A stretch of DNA of 64,000 nucleotides from Diphasiastrum complanatum (lineage: Eukaryota; Streptophyta; Lycopodiopsida; Lycopodiales; Lycopodiaceae): the NCBI GenBank assembly GCA_029204225.1, contig MU831969.1, positions 29,863-93,862 of the forward strand, given 5' to 3'. Position 1 is the stretch's first letter. Each line of letters starts with the position of its first letter. The notes below the pieces were generated by a model. The model worked only from the letters and a program-made list of their open reading frames with translations, was not told the origin of the DNA and searched no databases. Shown one piece after another: positions 31,773-41,649 of the stretch. Made by a program: the position numbers and the translations under genes.

Positions 31773-33145
31773 GTAAAGCCTACAAGGTTTACATTCCTTC
31801 TACTAACAAAGTGATTGCTGGTAGAGATGTCATTTTTGATGAGGGAAACATTCCAAAGGTGTCTTCAAGCATGATTGATGGTAAAGTAGATGGATCTAAC
31901 ATTCTTGATGTTGATGAGAAGGATCCTACTTTGGATGGTGGTGATGATGGACCTTCATCAAGTCAAAAGCCAAGGAGAACATCAAGAGAAAGACAAGTAC
32001 CTTCAAGGCTCACATATGATCAAAAGGGTAAGCAAGTAGTTTCTGGAAATTATGCTGCTTTCCTAACCTCTTTGGATGAGCCTACAAGTGTAGATCAAGC
32101 AAGGAAAGAAGAGGAGTGGATCCAACCAATGGATCTTGAGTATCGATCTCTTATGAAGAGTGAAACATCTTTTGGAAGATCTTCTTGTGTACATGGAGCT
32201 ATGCAAGTGGATGGATGTTGTCTTGCTGTAAAATCAAGTAATGGATCTGGAAAACAAATTTTGTTCAATGACTTTGATGATCAAGTTGAAGATCAAGAGG
32301 TTGATCTCAAAGCGCTTCAACTAGTCAAAAGGGAAGTTGGCAATTTGGAGCTAGTCAAGAGCATCAAAGGAGAGGTAATTGGCAAAGGTGTTATGGATCT
32401 GTTTTTGCAGCATATTGAAGACTCAAGTAAGGTCAAAGGAGCAGCAAGAAAGTGTTGTTCAAGTTTACTTTACTTTTTCTATCTCATGTTTGAGCAATTT
32501 CATGTGGATGTGTGCAAATTGTCAAGATATGGTAAAACTAGCTACATTGGTGAGCATTGTTTTGATGTTGGATTTGTACTAGCATTCCTGGATGATTTTG
32601 CTGATGGAAATGAAGCTATTGGAGGTTCATTATGTCACTCATCCATGGCTAAGTTCTCAAGTGTTGAGCTACTTGGTGCCAATACTTGGAGATTGTCAAT
32701 TTTTGGTGAATTCATGGTCATTTTCTTGTGTCAAGTAGATCTTGAAGATGGACTAGTGCAAACTACTTGGTTTATGGAGTCATGTGGTGCTGGATTTGCA
32801 TCATTAATGTACTCACCTACTCATGGATTTCCAAGGTTTGATGGTTTCTTGTGGCAAGATGAAGATGGAGGCTCATTCATGGAGTATCATGGTGGATACA
32901 AGGCAACAAAGGACAAAGGAGGAGGAGACATGCAAGCAAAAGTTGATCACTCACATTTATTGTCTGTTTGCTGTATTTTTCCAAAGAGTTCAGAGTTGGA
33001 AGCATGGTGGAATCATCTCACTTACATTCTATTTGATTCTTCATGTTCTAGTCACATTTTTACATGTAAAATTGATATAAGAAATAGTGAAGCATCCCAA
33101 GTGGACACTATTCTCTATATCAATTATGGTTGTTTCTATTTTTAG
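31769..33145 (+). pseudogene. Integrase C-terminus and RT start fused to a 325-codon foreign ORF
   Basis: The first 130 codons are copia: SKAYKVYIPSTNKVIAGRD (integrase end), an acidic linker, RTSRERQVPSRL and the first RT residues (LEYRSLMKSET) to about 32165. The copia pattern then stops and an unrelated frame continues open for about 325 codons to 33145. It shows no RT motif: no KARLVAKG, no YVDD, no LKQAPRAWY. It is rich in C, F and W with acidic patches (DFDDQVEDQEVD, WQDEDGGSF) and basic ones (KATKDKGGG). I recognise no domain. It is either a captured coding fragment or filler kept open by chance, which is unlikely at this length. Confidence 0.8.
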
Positions 33146-33235
33146 CATTACATGATCATTGAAAGGAGATCTATTCTTAGGAAGAAGGTCATTCTTATGT
33201 TGGATCAAAGTTCTATTGGCAAAAACTATGCTAGG
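32166..33235 (+). other. Foreign segment occupying the RT interval
   Basis: Left edge: copia homology ends after RT residues SLMKSET. Right edge: it resumes with HWKLGKRVLRYIIGTRDFG at about 33236. The length, about 1.07 kb, is close to the RT interval it replaces (about 0.95 kb in the copy at 7074-8022). No splice signals, poly(A) or terminal repeats are obvious at the edges. Codon-level composition resembles the element. Confidence 0.75.
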
Positions 33236-33822
33236 AGCATTGGAAGCTAGGAAAGCGAGTTTTGAGGTACATCATTGGAACTCGAGATTTTGGCATATTG
33301 TATGAGGGATCATCACCTAATCTTTTTGGATTTTCAGATTCGGACTATGTTGGAGATGTAATGGATAGGAAATCCATTAGTGCTTATTGTATTTTCATAG
33401 GTGATGGAGCTATATCATGGATGTCAAAGAAACAAGCCACTATCTCATTGTCATCTAGTGAGGCCGAGTACAAAGCTCTTACACATTGCACAAAGGAGAT
33501 GGTATGGATCAAAAGGATGATCAAGGATCTTCACTTGCTGGATTTTTCAGAGAGCCCAATAATCTTTTGTGACAATCAATCAGCCCAAATAATGGCATCC
33601 AATCCTATCTTTCATGCTAGGAGCAAGCATATTGAGATACAATATCATTTTGTGAGGGAGCAAGTCATTGCAAAGGAGGTGGAGCTTCAACATGTGTCTT
33701 CAAGGGAATGTGTAGCTGATATCTTCACCAAAGCATTGGGAAAAGACTTGTTCATGAAGCATAGGACTTCACTTGGAGTATTATCAAAGTCTATGCTAAA
33801 ACTAGTTGAAGAGAGAGTGTGA
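33236..33822 (+). pseudogene. copia RNase H domain
   Basis: Starts with the RT-RNase H connection (HWKLGKRVLRYIIGTRDFG), then RNase H: FSDSDYVGDVMDRKS (catalytic D), ISLSSSEAEYKALTHC (catalytic E), IIFCDNQSAQIMASNP (catalytic D) and HARSKHIEIQYHFVR, ending SKSMLKLVEERV. The stop codon (33820-33822) lies inside the first bases of the 3' LTR. The domain is uninterrupted, but with no RT and a frame break before it, it is not joined to the upstream ORF. Confidence 0.9.
33805..33817 (+). other. Polypurine tract
   Basis: gttgaagagagag directly precedes the 3' LTR (TG at 33818) and is also the last coding stretch of RNase H. Confidence 0.85.
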
Positions 33823-34468
33823 AAGATTCAACTAGTTTCATCACATTTTGCAATATTTCCATATTTGGCATATTGAGGACAAAACTTGTTTTAGACTTAG
33901 AGATTGACTTTTCAAAGTTCATTAGTCTAAAATTCATTTGAATAGACACTTTTTGAAAGTGTGGGAAAGATAGAATGTGAGTTTGAGTAGATTCAATTTG
34001 AATAAGTTGGGTACATTGAATCTAGACCCAAAATTGGTAGGGTTAGCATTTTGGTGGGAAAGCCAAGTGGCCAAATAGGGTTTGGACCTGCTATAAAAGG
34101 ATGTAACTCGTGGAGAGAGTCATCTTCTCTCTTCTCTATCTCATTTCATGCTTATACATGGTTCTCTTGGGTTCTACTATCCATTGGTGCACTATCTTGG
34201 TGATTGCTTGCAATTCTATGTGTAGAATGATCTATATTTGTTATTTTTGGATCCACATGTGTGAAATACAGTAGCTTGCTGGTTTTGTATGGACAGCAAC
34301 AGTACATAATCATTTCATTCAAGTTTGATCAAGTTCTATTAGTGTTTGCATCTCAAATTGTGTGTAGATGCTGATTTTTTCTACATTGGTGAAATTGGTA
34401 GTGTATTTCTCTTTCTAACCAAAGATCATTCAAGTAGATTGGATCTTAAGGATCTGAAATCTTTCACA
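33818..34468 (+). repeat. 3' LTR
   Basis: 651 bp, TGTGAAAG...CTTTCACA, nearly identical to 28454-29083. Followed by gaagc, the partner of gaaac before the 5' LTR. Confidence 0.95.
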
Positions 34469-35197
34469 GAAGCTTTCTACTTCCAATGCATGACTACGCC
34501 TATCAAAAATTGAACAAAGGAGCAGTGATGGAAATCATGTTCAATCTACTAACTTTTGTTAGATACTAAGTGATTATGTAGCCAAACATAAAGTATTAAA
34601 TTCTCAAACAATTTCTATCAGTTATAAAAGCAATACAGAGATGCATGCATTCTGACGTATACTAAACGCAATAATAAATAGTATTGATTCAGAAAAACAA
34701 AATCAGATGCTAATGAGTGCAAGACAATAGCGGATAGAAACTGCGCAGTCTAAGTTGTCTCTGAGTAACTGAGAATAAGTCTGATAATAAGCAACTCTGT
34801 TGATAAGCAGTAATGCAATAGCAACTCTAAACTAAAAGACTGAGCTAGGATGCTCAAGAGAGTTCAAGCTTGAAAGCTTGATAGAGAGCTAACTACAATG
34901 CTGTCTGATTGTAAACGATCTACTTGATGAGAGCATAGGAAGTGTCATGTAATAACACTCAACTCCTTCACAATTCACAATGTTGATTCAAAACTTGATG
35001 AGATGTATGAACATCTGATTTATACTAAGTAATTAGGCCATCAAATACGATTGCCAGTTGGCTGGTGTCCGTTGGCATTCATCCAGTTCCTTCTCAGAAA
35101 TTGATTGCTGATAAACAGTGAAAATTGGTCGTAAACAGTCTGTCTCCATAAATGAACTAAAATTGTTACTATGCAGAAATGAACTAAAACTGCCACA
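34469..35197 (-). repeat. Remainder of the split minus-strand LTR (composite)
   Basis: Continues the LTR interrupted at 28453. 34650-34790 is the reverse complement of 24440-24600, showing family membership. The upstream limit is unclear. 34800-35120 resembles 38860-39060 (cagttggctggtgt / catccagtt phrases). No coding sequence. Confidence 0.5.
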
Positions 35198-35570
35198 GAC
35201 GACAGTGTCACAAAAAGACGACAGTGTTGGCGTTTTGCGAAAAAGGTGACAGTGTCTTAAAATCTCATTTTCTTAATATTGGGGTAGCTCCAAAATTTGC
35301 CAGAGTCATTTCTTTAACATTTGAGGCACTTTGAAAAATGCGACTTTGCAGTTTTACTCGCAAATCTTGACAGAGGCAAAAAATGTGAAAAAGATGACAC
35401 TGCATTTTTACACGTGATTTCTGACAGGCGATGTGTCGCTAAAATACAAAAAATGTGACACTGTAATTTTACTCGTAATTCTTGACAGGCGACACTGTTT
35501 GGATTGTAGAGAGAGAAAATGTGACATTGTTGTCAAACTCCGTGTATTTCTACAGACACTGTAAAAATAC
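35198..35570. repeat. Cluster of the word GACAGTGTC and its complement
   Basis: Left part: gacgacagtgtcac, gacgacagtgttgg, ggtgacagtgtctt (35198-35258). Right part: gatgacactgca, gtgacactgtaa, ggcgacactgttt (35393-35500), that is the reverse complement. The inverted arrangement around 35320 suggests a foldback or the subterminal region of a small DNA transposon. No gene inside. Confidence 0.6.
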
Positions 35571-35979
35571 TTGTGATTCTACAAACTTTGTATAAAAACA
35601 CGAGAAAATCCATAGAACTGGATAAACAATGGACGAGGATTAAAACCGATTAGTCGATTAGTAAGAAAGAGAATAATCCAACTAGAAAGAAATTCTAACA
35701 CTATCAGAAATTCCCAAGAATATGAGAAGACGTTGATGACAACAGTAACTTGATCGTTTCATCCCTCAAGTGTTCATTATCTAGAAGAATGTAGCATCCA
35801 CAATCATGAGCAATTTTTGTCTCCACATTCTAGTAAGTGGTTTCAGAAAGTGGCCTACTCCAAGGGATTTGATCTAAAATGATGCCTGGATCACAAAGAT
35901 CCACTTTCTATACTTGAAATTGCAAGATTTGAGCTAGTAACACCTCCAAATCCACATAGAATTTATGGCGCCCCCAAAT

Positions 35980-37046
35980 TGTAGCGCAGGCATCTCAAAG
36001 GGAGCCGAGAACCACAAGTTAGCTTCCCAGCTTTCAACTCTTGTCGTCCAAACTCACTTGACATACAAGCAGCCAACAACGATCAGACTTAACCAACTTG
36101 AAGTTCGGAAACCAACATTGAGATCCAACTTAGCGCCATGCCAGATCGGGGGTTCCGATGTGGGTGACTTCCCTCCAACAAGCCACCTGACATACATCAA
36201 ACTTAACCAACTTGAAGCTTCATTACAAACGAGTAACATCCATTCCAAGCAAGTCATCTGACTTACATCAGACTTAACCAACTCAAAGCTTTGTCACGAG
36301 CGCTAGAAGCCAACCCGGCGCCATGCCAGACTGGACAGCCATAAATAGGTAACTTCCACCCAAGAAAGACATCCAACTCAGCCGACAGGTTCGAGCCCAT
36401 TTCCCAAGATCTTAACCCATTCACGTTCATGCAAGGAACTCATTCATGTTCATGCAAGGAACACTCAGAACCACAAGCCGTGACAGATATGAAGACGACC
36501 AATTCTTGGACCGAATGGTCCCGACAGCATACCGCTGGTGCCGCGGACCAAATGGTCTCGACGGCATACCACTGGCATCTCGGGATACGACCCTCAGCTA
36601 TGTGCCAGATCAAAAAGTTTGAAGCGGCCTTACAACTGGTGCTTTTACCGAACACTAAAACCTAGAAGGTAATCAGAGTCAGTTTGAGAAAAATCCCAAT
36701 TTATTAATACATCTGAGAAGGTTACATTTCAAGTGTTGACCGACCCTAGTCTTCGAGGTGCTGGCATGCCAAGGCGGGCGCCAAGACAACATTCTAGCAA
36801 GGGAGGCTGAGACTTGGTTGGAGCTTGCCCTGAGTCGCAACCCGCACTCCCCTATAGTATTGGTGGGATTCACCACCTCCCCTCATACCATACTCTACCC
36901 AGGTTGGTAAAGCATGTTTTCTCTCTCTATTTTATTGATCTCCAGACTTCCTTTAATCATGCCTAGATTGTGTGAAGTGATTACACATTGATCTGAGCTC
37001 TCTAGACTTCGCTAGAACCGATCAAAGATTTTCAGCAATAGGAACT
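35980..37046 (+). repeat. Possible Ty3/gypsy LTR with internal repeats
   Basis: Inferred from the gypsy-type primer site that follows at 37047. It contains three copies of cttaaccaactt (36089, 36203, 36270), two of gcgccatgccaga (36134, 36319), a doubled ttcatgcaaggaac (36427-36461) and a doubled aatggtcccgacagcatacc-type block (36506-36575). The left boundary (TGTAGCGCAGG) is a guess. No coding potential. Confidence 0.4.
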
Positions 37047-37059
37047 TGGCGCCGGTTGG
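37047..37059 (+). other. Gypsy-type primer-binding site
   Basis: tggcgccggttgg is close to the TGGCGCCGTTG primer site of many plant gypsy elements and follows a plausible LTR end. No gypsy coding region follows; a GC-rich ggcgcc/ggcact repeat and then a minus-strand copia fragment come next. Confidence 0.55.
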
Positions 37060-37192
37060 ATTCTGGTCACAGTGGCACCGAGAGCGGCGCCGGTGGCGCC
37101 AGGAGCATTAGTGGCACTGCTAGCACCAGGGGCAATGCTGGATCCAGTGGCGCTATAAGTAAAGCTTGTAAAGGTAGCTTTACAATACAAAT

Positions 37193-37594
37193 CCACCTCT
37201 AGATTTGGCAAATACTTCGTCTAGCTCACCGTGCAAGAATGTTGTGTTCTCGTCCACGATGTGAATCCTGAGATCATAAGCAGCTGCATATGCAAATAGT
37301 AGACGTAGGGATGAATGTTTCATGATAGGAGAGAAGGTCTCAGCATAGTTGATACCGTATCTATGAGAAAACCCCTTCGCTACAAGTCTGAATTTATACT
37401 TTGAAATATTTCCATTTGGTCCATACTTCAGCTTGTATACCCACTTGCATTTTACAGTCTTTCTCTTCTTTGGTAGTGGCTACAACGTCCATACCTCATT
37501 CTTCCTCATGGATTCCACCTCCTCATTCATGGCTTGGATCCATTTGTCCTTCTCTGGACAATCAATTGCTTCCTCGAATGTCTGTGGTTCTCCA
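37193..37594 (-). pseudogene. copia RT N-terminal fragment
   Basis: The minus strand reads EEAIDCPEKDKWIQAMNEE, ESMRKNEVWTL, KWVYKLKYGPNGNISKYK, LVAKGFSHRYGINYAETFSP and ends at HGELDE, covering fingers and part of the palm of RT. Uniquely, its 5' end abuts a primer site (37595) with nothing between, so gag, protease and integrase are deleted. Confidence 0.8.
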
Positions 37595-38090
37595 CTGATA
37601 CCATGTGAAAAATACAAATCCAAAACACACTTAATGGATCAACAAGACCTTGACCAAATAAGGATGCACATCTAGTTTTAGCTACAAGATAGAAATCATC
37701 ACTTTACATATGCTAGAACTTGGAAATGCATGAAGATCTGATCACAAGAACTTAGATACAATATGATACTATCCCTTTCCGTACAACACGTGTGGATTGA
37801 TGATCAACAAGAAAAATCACATTCTACACACTAGAAATCAAGCTATATTGAGAAATACACATGAGATGAACATAGAATGGAAAGAGATGAATTATCCACA
37901 TAAAAAGAGAATACAATAGTATGTTCGCTAAAATATCAATTGCCACTTTCCCTAAATGGTAACTTCTGGGTAATTCATCAAAAACCTAGAAATTATAGTC
38001 TAGATGCAATGTATCAAATTTAGCCAATTAGAATGGGTCCAAATCCGACCTCATCCACTTATCTATTTGCCAAAAATAGGACATATACTA
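37595..38090 (-). repeat. Primer site and LTR joined directly to RT
   Basis: ctgatacca (37595-37603) is the complement of TGGTATCAG, the first nine bases of the copia primer site. The LTR end TTTTTCACA begins at 37604. The LTR upstream limit is not resolved. The LTR/PBS junction style (TTTCACA-TGGTATCAG) matches the element at 28454. Confidence 0.65.
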
Positions 38091-38091
38091 T

Positions 38092-38289
38092 CTAGGCCTT
38101 TATTGACAAATATGAACCTATCACTAAGTTGAGATTTGATCTTGGCCTCACAATTACCAAATAAATAATCAAACTAGTTGACAATTTTTCACAATGTCCA
38201 CTTTCACCAAATGACACATCATAAATATTTTGTATGGTTTCTACGTATTCTATGTCTCCTGTGCTGAGTTGCAGTGGATTGAAATCCAC
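38092..38289 (-). pseudogene. Second DUF4216-like relic
   Basis: DFNPLQLSTGDIEYVETIQN followed by IYDVSFG corresponds to the start of the DUF4216 domain also seen at 27359-27661 (DLDYVGTLQHIYEV). The remainder is out of frame. It borders a cluster of the palindrome gatccggatc, as the other DUF4216 copy borders tccgacatgtcgga. Confidence 0.45.
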
Positions 38290-38297
38290 TAGAAAAA

Positions 38298-38360
38298 CGA
38301 TCCGGATCGTGCAATCCGGATCGCCAGCGATATGGGACCAAAAACTATGTCCCGGATCGC
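38298..38360. repeat. Cluster of the palindrome ATCCGGATC
   Basis: cgatccggatcg (38298-38309), atccggatcg (38314-38323) and cccggatcg (38351-38359), with further relatives ctcggatcac and ttccggatca at 38659-38685. Probably subterminal words of a CACTA-like element. Confidence 0.55.
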
Positions 38361-38814
38361 AAAAAAATTTGCAATATTTTGTTTTTATTGTGGAGGGATC
38401 CCACAGCTAGTTGCAATAAATGACCAATGAATAGCAGTAGAAATACTAAAGCAGATACAAATGAAATGATTAGCCAATGTTATATCTGCAAAAACAATTT
38501 GCTTCAGTACCTGATTGAACTAGTGACTAGCAGATATTGGGGATTAACTATCTGAAATCAAGCAATAGAACTGCTCTTTTGAAATCCTTTCACATGATAC
38601 CCATATTGGCAGGTTTGAAAAAAATAGATATTTGCATTCCGGGAACCCTAATGGAAAATCTCGGATCACGAACGCGTTCCGGATCATGGCCTGCATCTTT
38701 GCTCTTGTGATAGGATTTCGATTTCGTGCACTGCTTTGGCTTTCTTGTTGGAAAGATGCTATTACACCACAATCGTGTGTGCGTCTTTTTTCTCAATCAT
38801 TTCAACACGAAAGT

Positions 38815-39105
38815 GGCTCTGAGTAACTGAAAACTCTGTCTGATGCACTCCGCTAGTAAGCAGTAAGCGCTAATAGCAATACTCTAATAGAGCTTTCAAA
38901 ACCTTTCTAGAGATTTTAAAAGTCTTCAATGATTAGCTATTTAAATTAAAGCAGTTTAAGCTTATCTGATAGGACATCTAATCAGGTTGTAGATTGCAAT
39001 TGGCAGTTAGCCGTAATGTGTTGTCATCCATCCAGTTAGGACTTCCCAGAAATTTACTTGCAAAGCAGTTAGTGCAGGTCTTTAGCTTCATATTAGGCGG
39101 AACAG
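38815..39105 (-). repeat. copia LTR-like fragment
   Basis: Shares gagtaactga, ctgataagcagtaa-like and cagttagccg...catccagttagg phrases with 34760-35110. It is a diverged copy of the same LTR family. No coding sequence. Confidence 0.4.
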
Positions 39106-39424
39106 TAACTATCATCCTTCAACATGTTCAACTCCTTCGACTTTCATCAGAGTCATCCAATATGTCGAAGGTTGTCCGATATATCGGAACCACATGTTGA
39201 ACGATTCTTGAGTATTTCTGCAGACTGTGTAGAAAAATGTATAAAACTACAGAACTGGATAATGAATGGATGTAGATTAAAGATTGATTATTTGGATGAA
39301 TCACTCATGATAGTAGAATCTAGAGGCCCAATTTGTAAGTGCAATTTTTTTTACTATAGTTCTAATTGTGTATTTCTATTGCTAACATATATTTACTGCT
39401 AACTATATAATTTGTTTTATGTAG

Positions 39425-39776
39425 TATTTTGGAAGGCACATGACTGTTGAAAAGTACACGCAAGGCTATGAATCTGGATATGTCGGTCTTAAATTTTATA
39501 TGGCATCACGTGGGATGCAACCAATCATAAACTCTTAGTCTTTATTTTTTTGTGATTTTTTACTTTTGTGATGTGAATTAGTTTAATCTTAATTCTAATG
39601 AAATGCATTTTTCTATTTTGTAGAGAGGTTCTACATCCACAAGCGTTCAAGATATAGAAGAAAATGTATCCAAAAATCCCGAAGATGATACAAATAAAAG
39701 CGAAGGCGACTTTGATGATGTGGATGTCGATGTGAACCTACAAGACGAAGGGATGAGGGAGATGATAACGATACAT
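39425..39776 (+). pseudogene. Possible exons of a decayed transposon gene
   Basis: After acceptor tatgtag, 39425-39538 encodes YFGRHMTVEKYTQGYESGYV and onward, ending at TAG. After acceptor ttttgtag, 39624-39776 encodes an acidic tail (SVQDIEENVSKNPEDDTNKS then DFDDVDVDVN). An upstream donor (cccaattt/GTAAGTGC) is at 39332. I recognise no family; the exon-intron pattern resembles that at 27797-28049. Weak evidence. Confidence 0.2.
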
Positions 39777-39974
39777 AGAATCATCTCTTCTCTTTTTTCA
39801 TTATAAATTAGATATTAGTATGGAATGTAAGACCTTGAAAGAGGCAATGGGTGAAGGGGGAATTGATCTCCTTCTCGATGCTTATGAAATTGTACCTTTT
39901 TTGACAATTAATATAGATGTTTTGCTACTACAAAATTGAGACCAAAAAATGTTGAGTGCATATTTCTCCATTCG

Positions 39975-40215
39975 ATGCAAATGCAATGTATAGTCTATTC
40001 GATCAAATGCAAATGCAATGTATAGTCTATCCATGAATAAAATGCAATGTATAGTCTATTTATGAATAGAATGCAATGTAAATTGATCTTCAAGCACATG
40101 ATTTTCATGATGGAATGCAATGCATAGTCTATGTAGAATAGAAATGATACAATGTATAATTTATGTAGAATAGAAATGCAATCTATGATGTAATGCAATG
40201 TAGAATAGAAATGTT
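39975..40215. repeat. Degenerate tandem repeat, unit about 30-36 bp
   Basis: At least six copies of aatgcaatgtatagtctat-like units, interspersed with gaatagaaatg. AT-rich, no gene. 40216-40640 is also without a recognisable gene. Confidence 0.8.
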
Positions 40216-40644
40216 ACATTGATTTACCTCTTAAGTAAATGCTTGCCTAATATTCCTCTTCTTGTTGATCCTTTCTCTCTTTCAATAGCTTTATCACCAT
40301 TGTTTTGCAAATCTTACTCTTCCCTTTGCACTTGATTCTCCAATCCTTTGCAATGAGATCTCTGTTCTTATTTTACATATCCAAATCTACATCACAAAAA
40401 CAAAAGATATTAGAACTAACACTAACAATCGCATGCAAAACACAAGCAAGAAAAAAAATGTCATTCATTTTCACCCCCATCTCAGCCCTCATTCTTCTCT
40501 CTTATCTCTTTTCTTACATCTCACACAATAGAAAAGAGTTTTTAGACTCTCAATATCTCCCTTAAAAAACTAAAACAATGAGAGGAACCATCTGGTTTCC
40601 GTGCCAAATTTTCTTTTTTTGTCCAAAATTTTTTTGCATGGAAA

Positions 40645-40975
40645 AATTTGGCCGATTTTTGGATCATTGGAATAGCCTAAGTGGTGGCTAATAGATTGCA
40701 TATCAAGTTTTTAGCATTTGCATGTAGAGTTTGAAATAATCAATTTTTTGTGATTTTGTCATAACCCTAATTTTGATCGGATCTCTAGATAGTGAGGTTG
40801 CTGGACTTCATTTGAGTGTGTTTTTATCTTAGGAATTGGCAAGAGTCATTAGATTGAGGATAGATCATAGATTGATCAAGATTTCATGATTCTATGTGTT
40901 GATTTGCTTGGTATAAGTGCTAAAAGAGAATTGAGAAGTTTCATATCTTTGTGATTTCCTTTTGAAAACACTATT
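40645..40975 (+). repeat. Leader fragment of the 28454-type copia family
   Basis: Collinear with 29287-29605 (for example ggccgatttttggatcattg, gctggacttcatttgagtgt) with about one change in ten bases. LTR, primer site and genes are absent, so it is a cut-out relic. Confidence 0.85.
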
Positions 40976-41000
40976 CACGGACTCAACTCTCTAGAATTTT

Positions 41001-41330
41001 TGTGGATAGCGCGTGGATTACCCACGTGTGGATAATTATCCACAGGATATCCATGTCAAAGTCGAACCATTTTTTGTTTCACTGTGGCATGGATTATCCA
41101 CGCGAAACCGCCCTGCTTGTGCCGATAGCCGGAGTCGGGCGGTGGTGTCCCGGAAAGATTTGCGTGGAATATCCACGCAGTTTAAATTTTTGGTTTCCGT
41201 CCTCAAGGGGCACAACTGTTGTCGAAAGTGATGTTTGTGTGGATTATCCACGCACAAATGTTCCACACGACAATATCCACACAAATTTTTTTTGACCCCA
41301 CGACTTCATTTGTATGTTGCGTGGATATGT
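41001..41330. repeat. Cluster of the palindrome GTGGATTATCCAC
   Basis: Occurrences include gtggattacccacgtgtggataattatccac (one composite, 41023-41043), atggattatccacgc (41089), gcgtggaatatccacgc (41162), gtgtggattatccacgca (41237), caatatccacaca (41271) and gcgtggatatg (41319). The sequence between copies is GC-richer than the flanks. It probably forms a small foldback or MITE-like unit. Confidence 0.7.
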
Positions 41331-41354
41331 CAAACGAAATGTTGGACTATCTAT

Positions 41355-41610
41355 TTTCATGCATCATCACTTCACCACTAGCTACACCCCATAGCAGAAT
41401 GGAGTAGGTGAAAGGAAAAACCGAACATTACTAGACGCAACACAAACAATGCTCTCAAACGCTCAACTACTCTAGAAATTTTGGGCTGAAGCTATATCTA
41501 CTGCTTGTTATCTACAGTATTATTTGAGCACCAAAGTTGTCGACTCGAAGACTCCCTTCGAAGCCTACTATGGTTACGAGCCGAGTTTAAAGCACCTTTG
41601 AGATGTTGCT
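41355..41610 (+). pseudogene. copia integrase fragment
   Basis: Translation shows TTSYTP, QNGVGERKNRTLLDATQTML, FWAEAISTACYLQ and KTPFEAYYGYEPSLKHL, the region around the catalytic glutamate and the integrase C-terminal side, with three stops. It is isolated from other coding parts. Confidence 0.8.
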
Positions 41611-41649
41611 TTAGCGAGGGTTGCATCCAATCTCGAGGAGAATAATCTC

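Larger units (their letters stand above)
28454..34468 (+). mobile_element. LTR-paired copia element with RT replaced by a foreign segment
   Basis: Complete outer structure: 5' LTR 28454-29083, primer site 29084-29095, leader, gag-protease-integrase, foreign segment, RNase H, polypurine tract, 3' LTR 33818-34468. The flanking 5-mers gaaac and gaagc differ at one base and are probably the target duplication. The LTRs differ by about nine substitutions, a 20-bp indel and one extra T, so insertion is fairly recent. Lack of RT makes it non-autonomous. Confidence 0.92.

Noticed and set aside
32379-33080. Two shorter alternative frames inside the foreign segment
   Set aside because: Shorter than and overlapping the 325-codon frame that is fused to the RT start; no motif favours them.
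41002-41295. Frames over the GTGGATTATCCAC cluster
   Set aside because: Repeated WIIH/DYPR-type peptides come from the repeated DNA word, not from a protein.
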